From Hyperoodon ampullatus (taxonomy: Eukaryota; Chordata; Mammalia; Artiodactyla; Ziphiidae), in NCBI GenBank assembly GCA_949752795.1, contig OX457058.1, positions 155,320,353 to 155,384,352 of the forward strand: a DNA stretch of 64,000 nucleotides, read 5' to 3'. Numbering within the stretch: position 1 is the first letter of the stretch; every line of letters begins with the position of its first letter. Below the pieces are notes generated by a model. The model made no database searches and had not been told where the DNA came from. It saw nothing but the letters and a program-made list of their open reading frames with translations. Of the stretch, positions 23,320 through 35,114 are shown in pieces. Position numbers and translations under genes: made by a program.

Positions 23320-23537
23320 TTTTTTTTTTTTCTTCCTTTTCTTCCTGCGGTACGCGGGCCTCTCACTGCTGTGGCCTCTCCCGTTGCGGAGCACGGGCTC
23401 CGGGCGCGCAGGCTCAGCGGCCATGGCTCACGGGCCCAGCCGCTCTGTGGCATGTGGGATCCTCCCGGACCAGGGCACGAACCCGCGTCCCCTGCATCGG
23501 CAGGCGGACTCCCAACCACTGCGCCACCAGGGAAGCC
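23320..23537 (-). mobile_element. CHR-type SINE (short form)
   Basis: T-rich tail with tcttccttttcttcc interruptions, then gcggtacgcgggcctctc to ccaccagggaagccc. Perfect 15-bp duplication CTTGGAGATATTCTT at 23305-23319 and 23538-23552. Confidence 0.96.
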
Positions 23538-23552
23538 CTTGGAGATATTCTT

Positions 23553-24204
23553 AATGATTTTCCTTGACTTGATATCTGTGACATTTGTCACAATTTATAT
23601 CCTTTAACTTTTAGTTTTACCCCTATAGAAGATTTCTTAGAATTATTGGACTTGAAACTTGGCAATGGTCTAATCCAAGACTCTCATTTTTCTTGTTAGA
23701 AAACAGACCCAAATAGGTTATGGGACCTGCCCAAAGTCACACAGAAATATCCATAGTTTGGGGTCCTAGTTCTTAGTCTACTGCTCTCATTGTCCTTGTG
23801 GACAGAGAGGCGGTGGGGAGTGCCCACCAAGCGGCAGTAGATGCCCCGACTAAGTGTTCTGAGTCCCCCGTGCTAGGTATGCCCTGGCATTCTCACTGCA
23901 GTTGCTAAGGCTCCCGTTACAGATTTAGAGCCGTTCTGTCTCCTTTAAAAGAAAATATATAGTTTTATTATTAAAACTGATGAAATTAAACACCATATTT
24001 TTCTAGCAGATTATAAAAGAAATGCAAGCCAAAAGTACAATTACACATTTTCTTGCTATTCATTAATTTATGGCTAAATGAATTCTAGCCATATTTCCAA
24101 ATTTTCACTAAAATTTTTGGTTTCTGCATTACCCTTAGATAGCCTTTCTGAGATTTATAAGATTCTTTGGGACTTTAAGACTTTGGGACTTTCTTCGACT
24201 GTTG
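23553..24204. other. AT-rich unique sequence
   Basis: A MIR-like scrap at 23705-23790 (cctgcccaaagtcacaca), then AT-rich DNA with several homeodomain-like TAAT cores at 23940-24110. No gene. Confidence 0.4.
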
Positions 24205-24374
24205 GCATTAATTCATTCATTCAACAAATATTTGGTTAGGTTTAAACTAGGCAGTCATTCATATAAGTACTTCTGTTATTCGTTTGCCAAAAAATTCCTG
24301 GGGACTTGGATTTTCTTTTTCTTTGAACCCCCAGTCTTCTATTTTATGTGATCATGGCTATCACAGTAATGATA

Positions 24375-24545
24375 ACATACATATGCAACAGGCTTCCTAG
24401 TAAGTATTATCATGATACACATTTTACAGATGGGAAAACAGAAATCCAGGGAGGTTATATCACTTACCCAAGGTCACACATCTGGTGAGTGGTGCAGGTG
24501 GAGTTTGAACTCAGGCAGTCTGACTCCAAGGTCCATGATCTAAAT
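24375..24545 (-). repeat. MIR SINE
   Basis: cattttacagatgggaaaac, acccaaggtcacacatctgg and gtttgaactcaggcagtctg match reverse-complement MIR. Confidence 0.88.
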
Positions 24546-24764
24546 GTCTAGAGATAGAGAAGGCTCTGTACAGAGACAATATGGACTGCATATACAATGA
24601 GCTGCCTTTTGAAAGATTTTTCTCTAATAAGAAGAGGGCAATTTTCCATTTTCTTTTAAAGGAGAATGAGACCAACACTGCTATTTCCAGCTTACTCTGG
24701 GGAGATTGCTAAAATAACTTAATAAACTGTTGTTTCCAACTTTTGGGTATAGAAGCCCATGAGC

Positions 24765-24775
24765 TTTTCTTTTCT

Positions 24776-24806
<31 letters not shown>

Positions 24807-24882
24807 TTTCTTTTTCTTCCTTCCTTCCTCTCTCTCTTTCTCTCTTTCTTTCTTTCCTTTATTGCTTTCTTGCTTTCTCTTT
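24765..24882. repeat. Polypyrimidine (CTTT)n/(CCTT)n/(CT)n tract
   Basis: About 118 bp of nearly pure C and T on the plus strand, passing from TTTTC through TTTC, TTCC and CTCT modules. Likely polymorphic. Long mirror-like polypurine/polypyrimidine tracts of this kind can form triplex DNA. Confidence 0.93.
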
Positions 24883-25419
24883 CATGATTGTTTCCCTTGT
24901 AAGGACTATGTTAACAGTTTTTGAATATATCTCCGTCCAGATACAGAGTCCAGCTTATTCTCTCACAGAGTTGCTTTTATCTGGCCATCTGAGAAATACT
25001 TCTCTCTCTAGTTCATTCTAATCATTTACTCTTCAGGGCAGACCACATGGAATCACAGAAAGAGCACTGTACTGAGAACTGAAGCACCAGCTTTGTGACC
25101 CAAGGCACATCGCCTCTCTTGCCTGCTCTTTGGTTTTCTTATTTGTTTGGAAAAGGGTTTCAATTAGATGATCTCTACAGGTCCATTCAACTCCAAATGC
25201 CCTAAGTCTTGGTTAGGGTATCAAAAAAATATACTGGATCTTTAAAAAATCTCTTTGGTGGAGGATGGAAATCCTGATTACAGTGGATTAAATAAAAGAT
25301 TTCTTCACACAAGGGCAGCTCACAGGTGGGGCAGGGTATCCTCAGCCAGCATAGATGCTCATGGGTATCACTGAATACCATGCTTTATCATTCACAGTAT
25401 GTGACTTTCTTTCTCACAA

Positions 25420-25705
25420 TTGAAAGATGGTTTCTGTATCTCCAGGAGTTGTGATCACACTCCTGACAGAAAGAAAGAAGGAGGAGGAAAGAAGAGGAGG
25501 AAGTACTGGTATCAGGAAGACTGGTGCTTTCCCCAGAAATCCCCATGGACTTCTGCATATGCCTCATTGGCCAGAACTGGATCACATGACTATTAGCTAT
25601 GAAGAAGTCTGGGAAGGTTAATGTTTTCAGCTGAGTATATTGTTGCCCTGAACAAAATTGAGGTTTTGAGGTAAGGAGGAAGTAGAGAGTAGAATGGGGG
25701 AACAA
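25420..25705 (+). repeat. Ancient dispersed repeat, family not assigned (copy 4)
   Basis: The part attggccagaactggatcac, atgactattagctatgaag and caaaattgaggttttgag parallels the copy at 35115-35665. A purine-rich patch (25468-25503) lies inside. Confidence 0.45.
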
Positions 25706-25840
25706 TGTGCAGTTCTGGCATGTGTCATTCTAATTCTTTGTTTCTTCTAAACTTAAAAACAGATGAATAAACAAACAAATCCTTCTTTCATTCCTGTTTT
25801 CTTCCTTTCTGTCTGGGTACTAGATAGAGTTCCTCCTTGA

Positions 25841-25960
25841 TTGACTTTTATTGGTATAAAAATAATGACATCATTATTATTATACTTTTATTGACTTCTA
25901 TTATTATAAAAATAATAACATCATTATATTATTAAAATAATGACATCATTATTAATAATA
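25841..25960. repeat. Imperfect 50-bp AT-rich tandem duplication
   Basis: Unit 1 at 25841-25890 and unit 2 from 25891 both begin ttgactt(t/c)tatt and share ataaaaataatgacatcatt or close variants. A third partial copy lies at about 25933-25959. Confidence 0.8.
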
Positions 25961-25979
25961 TGTAATTATTCATAACATT

Positions 25980-26931
25980 ATTAACCACTAATTTATACAC
26001 AAAGACTTGAGCAATTAGACTAAGGAGTTCCTGACTTCGGTTGTCAAGGATGAGGGGAAGACATGATTTACCCAGTGGGAGGAAGAATCTGGAGAGCAAA
26101 CATGGGCTGGACCAGAAGTTCTGATGGACAGAGCAGAGTTTGGATTCTATTTTCAGTTCAGTGTGTGACTTGGGAGATATAACTTCATCTGTGGGTCACA
26201 GGTTAGCCTACCTTGTTATATAAAAGTAAATGAGATGATGGACTAACACCACTTGCATTCCGTGGAAAAGAGCTATTTAAAAGAGTCAATGCAAGATAAA
26301 AATGTATATTAATTAACATAGACCTTACTGGGGACCACTAATTTGGAATTTGTCATAACTCAGGCAGAAGCTAGATTTCAGAGGGACTCTTTCATCTTCT
26401 TCAGAGAATAAGCTACTTGCAGGCACTGTAGAAGCACTTTAATTTGCAGAAAGTAAAAGCAATAATGAATAAAATTTTTCTTGACTATTCAGGATTTTTA
26501 CTTGGCAATCATACATTGTTACCTGAGGTCTAGTTATATTTGTTCTTAAAAGTGAAAAAGATAGTATTTCTTTAAAAATATTTCATAATTCAGACTTTTT
26601 AAGGAATTCAGGTGGCCCTCTTTATTTACATATTTCAGTGAGTTCTTACTGCATTATTGTCCCGATAGGAAAACCCATCCTGATGCTGTCTCAGGATCCA
26701 CTTCTGGGTCAGCTGGAAGAATGATGACCTTCTTCAGGGCAGTGGCCTTTGTTTCCTTCCCACTTAGGAAACTTCTTGGCTTGGTGTATGAAGTTAGTCC
26801 TCAGTAGACTAAAGAGTTGCTGAATTACTCACCTTAGCTGCCTATGTTATGAGATGACATATGTAATCAGCCCATCATTAAGCATGACATGTATTGAAGT
26901 GTTCAATAAATGGTAGCTATAATTGTTAGAA
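25980..26931. other. AT-rich sequence, nothing firmly recognised
   Basis: MIR-like decay products may be present at 26100-26230. No gene signal. Confidence 0.35.
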
Positions 26932-27185
26932 GGCAGATAGTAGGGTGATTAAGGGCACAAGACTTAAAGAGTCTGACACTCTAAGATTGGAATTCCAATG
27001 CTAACCCTTACCAGCTAGGCAACTCACTTCTCTCCATTTCTCATCTCTGTGATGGCGATAACAATACCTACTCCATGGGGCTGCTGTGAGGATTAAATTA
27101 GATACTGTAGGTCAGGTGTCTGACTGACTCAGGGTCTGGCACATACTAAATCCTCAGTAAATGATAGCTATCATCATTTTAGTTT
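26932..27185 (+). repeat. MIR SINE
   Basis: agggtgattaagggcacaag, ctgctgtgaggattaaatta, ggtctggcacatactaaatc and gataacaatacctactcca give a nearly full MIR. Confidence 0.85.
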
Positions 27186-28352
27186 TTGTTGCCAATGTGG
27201 ATGTGTGTCTCACCCAGACCTCAGTAGAGTCAAATTTGTCTGCACAATCCAAATCCAACACAGGATATGGTCCTCAGTGTTCCCAGATCTGACTTGGGAA
27301 TGCTTGGAGTGAAGAAGCTTAATACCAAATCCCCCTTCACTGTAGAGGATGTTGGCTAACACTGTCCTAAGTTCATTTGGGAAAAGCATTATTTGCCCTG
27401 CACGGAAGACAGAGAGAAAGGAGCTTTAGCTGTTAACTTTCTAACACCAGGTGGCTCAGTTGTCTTGAGAAACCATGACATACATTTTGCAAAAGGCTGT
27501 GACAGAGCCTTCTGCTTATTCTTGGCCTCTGTATGCCTTTTAGATTTTGTGTCCCGTCTCCTTATTGTAAAGGACACCCATTAACTTATAGGAAGATAAA
27601 GTCCTCTTCTGATTACCAACACGGTTTTGAGCAAAGAGACTGTGAGTCTTTGCGCATGTTGCTGAGGGTGAACGCACTTTAGTACCGCCCTGGGAAAGAG
27701 TTACAGATCTGCTATTGATTGCCCACATTTTCCTTTCCATATTAGGCAGTCAGCTAGGTGAGCACTGCTCCCAATATGATTGGTGTTTAACATTGGTATC
27801 TCACTTTGTGTTTATAAGAAGCTTCAAAAATCAATTCCTCATTAACCTGATTGAAAGAGAAGTTATGCCTCATCTGCTGTGTTCTGAAAAGGACATAGAT
27901 CACTGCAGGTGCTCAATAAATATTAAGCATTTAATCCTCACCATTCCTCCCACCCAAAAAGGTCACTAGAACTCATTTTCTTAGGGATGAGAGTCTTCAC
28001 TTCTAGACCAATGTTCCTTTCTGTAAATCTCAAGCTTTCCGAGATATGAGGACTCTCATATAGATGATGTAAAACATGCCTAGTGGTCACCTGGTTCACA
28101 AGGTAGTGGGGTTCATGCTCTCTGCATCCTCACTAATAATTTCTGAAAAGAAGGCTGAGCGATTGAGTTCCTTGGAGCCATGTGGCGTGCATTACTTGTA
28201 CTGGAGCAGCGTCTCACCTGGAAGGAAAAAGCTTATATTAAGGTGGACAGGATCATAGAAAGTTACAGGCTGTCTGTCATAGTGCTGCCGTTCTTTTAAG
28301 ACTATTCACACACACACGATGGCACAGATATGTCCTATCTTGTCTTCCAGAT
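27186..28352. other. Unique sequence, no gene recognised
   Basis: A short L2-like end (gtgctcaataaatattaagc) lies near 27910. A (CA)n patch lies at 28308-28317. Open frames at 27389-27584 occur on both strands and are taken as chance. Confidence 0.4.
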
Positions 28353-28363
28353 TGAATAGCATT

Positions 28364-28666
28364 ATTATTATTATTATTATTTTATTTATTTATTTTTGGC
28401 TGCGTTAGGTCTTCGTTGCGGTGTGCAGGCTTCTCATTGTGGTGGCTTCTCGTTGTGGAGCACGGGCTCTAGATGCGCGGGCTTCAGTAGTTGTGGTACG
28501 TGGGCTTGGTAGTTGTGGTTCGCGGGCTCTAGAGCGCAGGCTCAGTAGTTGTGGCGCATGGGCTTAGTTGCTCCGTGGCATGTGGGATCTTCCTGGACCA
28601 GGGCTCGAACCCGTGTCCGCTGCATTGGCCTGCGGATTCTTAACCACTGCACCACCAGGGAAGCCC
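28364..28666 (-). mobile_element. CHR-type SINE (long, older form)
   Basis: (ATT)n and (TTTA)n tail, then ggctgcgttaggtcttcg, repeated ttgtgg modules and the head ending caccaccagggaagccc. Perfect 11-bp duplication TGAATAGCATT at 28353-28363 and 28667-28677. Confidence 0.95.
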
Positions 28667-28677
28667 TGAATAGCATT

Positions 28678-29612
28678 TTGAACTTTGGAATATTGTCCTA
28701 CATAAGGAACCATGATGTTCATTTTATTTCTTTGAAGTTTCCATAATGGGATCTCTCAGTTTGGAACCTCTCAGAAAATTTAACTGCAGAATAAAGATGT
28801 GCTTGTGCAGGAGTCTTAGAGGGTGCTGCTCAATCATAATTTCTGGCCCCCAATCCTCATTTCTCAGGAGTAGGTTAAGACGGTGACTGAGCTGGTGATA
28901 AGACCCAATCTGGAGGGGGAAGATACATCTGGATAAGATGAACGCTTGAGGCTTAATTTCTCCAGGGAAATGCAAAAAGCTGTGCTGCTAAGGCATTTTC
29001 AGGCTGACTCTGTGGTGCAGCCTAAGCAGCATGTAATACAGAACAAGTGCTGTTTGGTTACCAAAAAAACACTGATAAATGTCTGGCCGTTAAGGTCAGA
29101 CCATGGAGAAGGAAATAGCACACAGCTCTGAAGCAACTGGCTTAGAATTTAGCATCAGACAGGGACACTCCCTTACATTCTGGGGAATGTAGTTTGGATA
29201 AAGCTTGAATTCAGCCAATGATATATTACAGTAAAATATTACAGTTTATTTTAAGCCACTTTTTTTCTTCGCCTGCTAACTGGGTCTACCCACCTGTTTG
29301 AAAAGAGTCAGAAGAGGCTATAAATTCTTTACTGTTGGAGCCCAAGAATATTCTAGATTTTGATAATGACACCATTTCACACTGTAATGTTTTGCATGAG
29401 AGGTTTTTGGAGGACTATCTGAATGATAATTAAACCACATAATATCCATGTGAGCTTAGAATTTCTTTTCTTTAAAGCAGTTGGAAGAAGAAAGGGATAG
29501 GTAAGACTGATTAGACTAGTCAGTGGTTCTGGATGTGTAGAGATGACTTAGCACCATGACAACTAGACATCTCTCTCTAAACACCACAGCATAACTCCTT
29601 TTGATATCCACT
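28678..29612. other. Unique sequence, nothing recognised
   Basis: AT-moderate DNA with no recognised repeat. A direct repeat atattacagt/aatattacagt occurs near 29222-29245. Confidence 0.4.
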
Positions 29613-29980
29613 TGCCATGGACTGAATGTTTGTGTCCCCCGCCCAATTCATATGTTGAAGTCCTAACCCCCAGTGTGATGGTAATAGTAGGTAGGGACTT
29701 TGGGAGGTGATTAATGAAGATAGAGCCCATATGAATAGGATTAGTGCCCTCATAAAAAGACGTTAGAGCTTTTTCTCTCTTTTTCTGTCTCTCAGCCATG
29801 TGAGGACACAATGAGAAGACAGCCACCTGCAAACCAGGAAGTGGGCTCTCATCAGACACTGGATCTACCAGCACCTTCATCTTGGACTTCCCAGCCTCCA
29901 GAACTGTGAGAAAGAAACGTTTGTTGTGTAAGCCACCCAGGTTATTGTATTGTATTCTGCAGCCTGAACAGAGCAAGACA
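29613..29980 (+). mobile_element. MaLR-type solo LTR (MST/MLT1A-like)
   Basis: Begins tgccatggactgaatgtttg and contains cccaattcatatgttgaag, gactttgggaggtgattaat, agccatgtgaggacacaatg and cagcctccagaactgtgag; ends agcaagaca. Complete-looking LTR without internal region. The overlapping 150-codon reverse frame (29563-30015) is not a gene. Confidence 0.85.
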
Positions 29981-30234
29981 CCACTCATCCTTCTGCAATT
30001 CTTTCTGATCAGCATTTTTCTCTAGTCTCTCACATGGGACTGTCATATATTTGTAGATAAGGCTGGGGAGTTTTTTTTGCCAAGGGACTCATATCTAGAG
30101 CCCTTCTTCCACCCACATTGGACAGGCGTTCACTCTGGGTCATTGTACGGAATTAAAATGGCCATGAACCTTGCATTCTGTCCAGGGGCAGGTCTTCTGG
30201 AGCTTAGTAATTGACCCTCTGGCAGTCATTATGC

Positions 30235-30440
30235 AGTCACGCCTTTGCTCACACCACAACACCTACCTTAAATGCTATCATTTCTCTCTTCTTCTACTGA
30301 AATATTTTACATTCATAAAGCTTTAGTCTCACATCTCCTTTTCTTTGTGAAGCCAGGCCCATGGCCTATATCACCCATACTATACATTTGTCAGTCATCA
30401 CATCCCATGTTATGACACTTCATGTGTGTTTTATATTACC
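30235..30440 (+). repeat. Probable L2 LINE fragment
   Basis: gcctttgctcacaccacaac, then caggcccatggcctatatca and catcacatcccatg resemble L2 3' sequence but are strongly decayed. Confidence 0.35.
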
Positions 30441-31215
30441 TAATTATAAGACAGGGTGATAAACACAAACTTCTTAGGTATATAGGAAGGACTGAATTAA
30501 TTTCTGTGAAAGTGATGATTGTAAGCTGTTAAACTCTTAAAATCTGTACAAAGTAAAGTATAAAATTTTTTGAAGTATTCCGTTTTTAACGAGTAGGGCA
30601 TCTCCCTAGCGATGATCAGAAATTACCAAAGGCAGAAATTCTCTTTTATATTTGGTCTGCTCCAGGGTCTAGTACTGTGTCTCAGAAGAACATAGGCTCA
30701 AAAACTGTTGGTTGGTTGGTTGACTGTTTTCCATATTTAAAGTTCTGCCATCTGCTGAACTATTACCAGGCATATCCCAGGATGCTTTCCTGGTTTTTAT
30801 ATAGACAGGGAGCCCAGTGAAGTGTGGATGAATTCTTTCTAAAAGGTTAGATGTTGATTGACTGATTAGCTCCTTGGCAAAGAAAGTATTTCTCCCTTAC
30901 ATCATTATAGATGCACAGTTGTACCTCTTAGGAGTCTGTTTTTGAGAGGTATAGAACAGTTTAGAGTTGTTTCCCAGTAGGAAGGCTTTTATTACCATAG
31001 AAGACATTTAGTGGCTTCAAGGCCCCATCAGATTATCTTGATACCCAGGCCAGCTGGAAATGGAGCACTCATAGATTACCCTATGATACTCGTCAACTGT
31101 GTGAAGCCCAAGCAGCCCAGAGTGGGATACCTTCCTCTTCATTACCAGGAGTTAGTTACACGGGGAGAGGGGAAAATTCTATAGGAGAACTTCTTAACTC
31201 TCTGCATTTGTGTCT
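30441..31215. other. Unique sequence, nothing recognised
   Basis: AT-rich; contains ttggttggttggttgac near 30706-30723. No gene. Confidence 0.35.
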
Positions 31216-31330
31216 CTCTTTTTTTTAAAGTCAGGTTATTGAGGTGTAGTTTACATACAGCAACACTGCACATCCCCTTTTAAGGCTCACCTTATCAGCT
31301 AAAGTATAAGAGATATGGTGAGGCTACGTG
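31216..31330 (-). repeat. L1 3'-end fragment
   Basis: A T-run followed by gtcaggttattgaggtgtag, tttacatacagcaac and ctgcacatccccttttaa resembles reverse-complement L1 3' UTR of older subfamilies. Confidence 0.55.
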
Positions 31331-32519
31331 GTTCCTGTGTTCCCTTCTTCCTAGTTAATCCTCTCTGCCCATATAGTTTTCCATGGAATCTCAGGCTTTT
31401 GTGAAGTTTTTATAGATGAAAAATAATTGACAGATATGTCAATCACTCATTTTCTGACTCCACCGCCCCCTGACTCCACCACTGATCTGAGCTGTTTTTA
31501 GGCCACATCAGACAGGACAGAGGTGCCCCTAAGTTCAGATTTGCCAAAAACGTGTAGGGCATTCTGCAACTCTGGGTAACAGTCCCTTTCTTTCCTCTGT
31601 TCCCTTTTTCTCAGGAGTATTTAAGCCTATTTTTTGTTGTTATTGAGTATTCTTGGTGATTCCACATCGGAGAAATTGGAGGAGATGATGTAACGAATTG
31701 AGCAAATGTGAGGTAACAAGAGAGGGAAATTTCGGTTCCTCTAAGAAAATGTGATGTGCTGGAAATTTGAAGAACTCATCTCAGGAATCGAAGTGCTCCA
31801 ATTTCTTTATTGTGAGAACCTTATCTCTTTCTTGCCAGTGTGGTCAAATCAGACCTTACCTCACTGCATTTTCTCTGCCATCCCATTTGGTGGTTGGCAT
31901 CAACAGTAACATCATAAAGCATTTTGGACCTGGGACCAACTGGTCCCTGAAAAGATGCAGAAGTTCCCATTTGCTTACAGTACCTGAAACACCTGGGACC
32001 ACCCTGTCCTTACAGCCGCTGTTACTGTTATTGTTGCTTCTTGCCAATACCCTTGGATATCTTGTGCTACAAAACACAAGAAATTACATTTCAGATGGGG
32101 TCATGCCTTTTCTTCTTCTTTAGAAAGGTTTCTTGAGTGTGGTGCAGGGGTTTTCAAAGGAAATCACTGGGGCCTCGCTCTGGACCATGACCCTATGTAG
32201 CAGAATGACATTTGGCACAATGCAGGCCTGTCGTGGGCCCTGTCCATGGGGGTTAGTGGCTGCACATATTGCAAAGGCTGCATTACAGTGCTTAGTTGCC
32301 AGTGGCACAGAGGGAATGACATTATACAGTGTGGCCTTAAGTTAATGGAAAGTGATTTAAAACAACAACAACAACAAACATAATAGAAGTTGTACATCTA
32401 AATAAGGGTTGTGCCCTTCAAAAGTTGTAGCATGGAAGGCAATGCATTAATCCATCAACGCTTTCCTGAGCCAAGTATTGTTGTAACTTCTGATTTGAAG
32501 TTGCCTTCAGGGTCTGTGG
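31331..32519. other. Unique sequence, no gene recognised
   Basis: A small (CAA)n tract lies at about 32361-32377. The open frame at 31767-32123 (plus) has no domain and no repeat origin that I recognise; most likely chance. Confidence 0.4.
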
Positions 32520-32844
32520 CACATTAAAAATATATTTATGAAATATTTATTGTGCTTTTATCCTGATTACAGAAGTTATATAGGTTTGTTGCAGAAAGTT
32601 TGGAAAGTACAGGAAAACACAATTAAAAAATAAATCATCCATAATCTTAGCACCCTGAGAAGACCCTTGTCAAAACTAATGTATATCTTCTTGGTAATTG
32701 TTTATGCATCTGCACACATGGTTGTAAACACACACACTGACATATGCATGTTTATTCACTGAATTGAGGCAGTAACCTTTAGACTGTCATTTAGGCTGCT
32801 TAAAAATATGTTGTGGCACATTGCTTTGAACATTCTCAGTGGTC
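32520..32844. repeat. Probable ancient LINE-derived sequence
   Basis: ttgcagaaagtttggaaagt, acaggaaaacac, ataatcttagcaccctgag and cttggtaattgtttatgc follow the order of an old LINE 3' region (gaaaatttggaaaatacag type). Family and strand uncertain. Confidence 0.4.
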
Positions 32845-32858
32845 CAAATATTTTTCTT

Positions 32859-32882
32859 TTCTTTTTCTTTTTTTTTTTTTTG
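32859..32882 (-). mobile_element. Tail-only retroposon insertion between 14-bp duplications
   Basis: A 24-bp T-rich run ending TTTG lies between two perfect copies of CAAATATTTTTCTT at 32845-32858 and 32883-32896. This is the expected footprint of target-primed reverse transcription that copied little more than a poly(A) tail. The terminal TTTTGC also resembles the junction of CHR tails. Confidence 0.65.
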
Positions 32883-32896
32883 CAAATATTTTTCTT

Positions 32897-34017
32897 AAAG
32901 GGGGTGGATTTTATTTTTGGAAACAGCCAGACGTTATTTAGAGCCGAGCCTAGGTATCTCCATTATCAAACTGGCTAATATGGTTTGGGAAAACCAACAA
33001 ACTCATGTGACTATAAAGTAATAAATTTGGTTTCCTTGGATGGATCACTCTGACTTAATGTTATATCCAAAAGCAGAGTTCTGCAGATGTGTTAAGCCAT
33101 GGCAAATCGTTGGGTTAAGTGTATAGATTTCAAAGGCGAATGATTTGAAGGAGAGGGGCACACTCTTTCAGACATAAAACTTCTGGTTTTATATATAAGG
33201 AACACGAACCACTTACAAGGCAGGGAATTTTCTCCCATAATCCTGGAGCTTATGGTGGCCATGTAGCATCCTCACTTTTTTGAAAGCCATCTTTTGCAGG
33301 ATCCTGAACCTCTGTTAGCCTGGCCAGGATGTTAGTCTGAGAGTTAAGACTGCTTTTTACTTTGTGGATGTTAGCTGGGGTCAGCTCTCCTCTACTTTAT
33401 GTAAATGTCTGGTTTTCCCTTGCCCTGAGGCAGCCAAAAAGAGGGGCTGAGGGTGATGACAGTTTTCATAATAGTACCAGTTAAATACATTAGCATTTAT
33501 CCATTCTAAAATAATGAATAGTTTCCAATAGATTAAAAAATATGCATTAATAATTCAATGCAATTATGAAAGGAGACAGAATCCATCAATAATTAGGACC
33601 TTGGAGTTTGCTTTTCCATCACCATCCACCACTGTGATCTATTCTACTGATGATGGTCTCTTTGCTGGCCTCCTGGACAGTTATTGAGATCCTAGCAGGC
33701 CAGATAGGGATTTATTAATGCAAACACATTAATGGCAGCCTCTCATGTATCATGACTGGTGATTTAGCACCAGAAATTAATATCTTGGTCCCCAACCTTG
33801 CCAATCTCTATTTTGTCCCCAACAGATGTAGCTAATAACTTGGAAAAAATGGGAATCGGGAGCTGGCTGGGTTCTGGAATCCTTCTAGACTAAGAAGGTA
33901 AATTACCCTTTCCTAATTGAGCAATCAGATTCTCAATAGCCTCCTTCAACCAGTTCTCCAGTTCTAAAACTCCTTTGGCTTCTTCATGGGGCTGATACTT
34001 TGTGGGGATGCAGATTC
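32897..34017. other. Repeat-poor AT-rich stretch, possible conserved non-coding DNA
   Basis: No transposon recognised for about 1.1 kb. From 33470 to 33600 there are several TAAT/ATTA cores and low GC, as seen in developmental enhancers. Conservation cannot be judged here. Confidence 0.3.
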
Positions 34018-34210
34018 AACTAACATTTATTAAGCCCCTATTATGTGGCAGATAGTGTAAAAGGCTGTTTTATAAGTATTCTTATTTTATTCCCACATCA
34101 GTCCATTTCTGCACATGATTATGTATTGAGGTTCAGAGGCAGTTAGTAATTGGCCCAAGGTCATACCATTGATTAATGGGGAGGTGAGATTTAAATCTAA
34201 ATATTGGGAT
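34018..34210 (-). repeat. MIR SINE
   Basis: aacatttattaagcccctat, tatgtggcagatagtgt and aattggcccaaggtcatacc match reverse-complement MIR. Confidence 0.82.
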
Positions 34211-34234
34211 TATAAGGTTGTATGCATTTGTTAT

Positions 34235-34585
34235 TTATTTATTATCTGTCTCCTCCCGTTAAAATGTAAGTTCTGGGGCTTCCCTGGTGGCTCAGTGGCT
34301 GAGAGTCCGCCTGCCGATGCAGGGGACACGGGTTCGTGCCCCGGTCCGGGATGATCCCACATGCCGCAGAGCAGCTGGGCCCGTGAGCCGTGGCCGCTGA
34401 GCCTGCGTGTCCGGAGCCTGTGCTCCGCAACGGGAGAGGCCACAACAGTGAGAGGCCCGCATACAGAAAAAAAAAAAAAAAAAAAAAGATAAGTTCTGCA
34501 AAGGCAGGAACTTTGTCTTGGTCACACTGTATTTCCAGCACCTTCAACCATGCCTTGCACATAGTAGGTGTTCAACAATGGTTTT
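34235..34585 (+). repeat. L2 LINE 3' end split by a SINE
   Basis: tctcctcccgttaaaatgta precedes the SINE; caaaggcaggaactttgtct, tgccttgcacatagtaggtg and ttcaacaatgg follow it. Together they form one L2 3' terminus. Confidence 0.78.
34276..34489 (+). mobile_element. CHR-type SINE nested in L2
   Basis: Begins gggcttccctggtggctcag, ends aggcccgcatacag plus a long A-run. 9-bp duplication TAAGTTCTG at 34267-34275 and 34490-34498. Confidence 0.95.
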
Positions 34586-34591
34586 GCATTG

Positions 34592-34802
34592 TGTAGTGGA
34601 GGGAGACCACCTGCATTAAAATCCTGGCTTAGCACTCTAGCTGTGTGACCCTTGGCAAGTGACTCAACGTCTCTGTGCCTGTGTCCTCACCTGTAAAATG
34701 GCGATAATGAAGTGCCCACTTCATTGGTAGTTGTGAGGATTAAGGTGTTTAGAACTTGGTTCGTGTAAAGTGCTTAATAAATGTTAACTGTTCTTATTAT
34801 CT
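34592..34802 (+). repeat. MIR SINE
   Basis: agctgtgtgacccttggcaa, cctcacctgtaaaatggcga, gttgtgaggattaaggtg and gtgcttaataaatgttaact are typical MIR blocks. Confidence 0.92.
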
Positions 34803-34814
34803 GTTGAAGAAATA

Positions 34815-35105
34815 AAATGTTTGAGTGCCTATTATATGCTAGGCTTGGGATAGAGCAGTAAACAATATGTTCTTTGTCCCAGTCCTCATGGAACTTACAG
34901 CCTAGTGAAGGACAAGGTGGAACAGCGAGATAAGTGCTGTGAGAAGGGACGTGTAGGATGCTGGGGGCGCCAGTGAGAGAGGGTCAGTGACATCTACACT
35001 GAAACCTGAAGGATGAATAAGCATCCAGCTGGAGGAGGGTCAGGGAGGAAAAAGGGCCCAGGTGGAAGGAGAAGAGCATGTGCAAAGGCCCCAGAGGTGA
35101 AAGCA
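34815..35105 (-). repeat. L2 LINE fragment
   Basis: gagtgcctattatatgctag, gatagagcagtaaacaata, ctcatggaacttacagccta and catgtgcaaaggccccagag run in reverse L2 order. Confidence 0.8.
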
Positions 35106-35114
35106 GTATGGTGT

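Noticed and set aside
29563..30015. 150-codon minus-strand frame
   Set aside because: It lies almost wholly within a MaLR solo LTR, which is non-coding.
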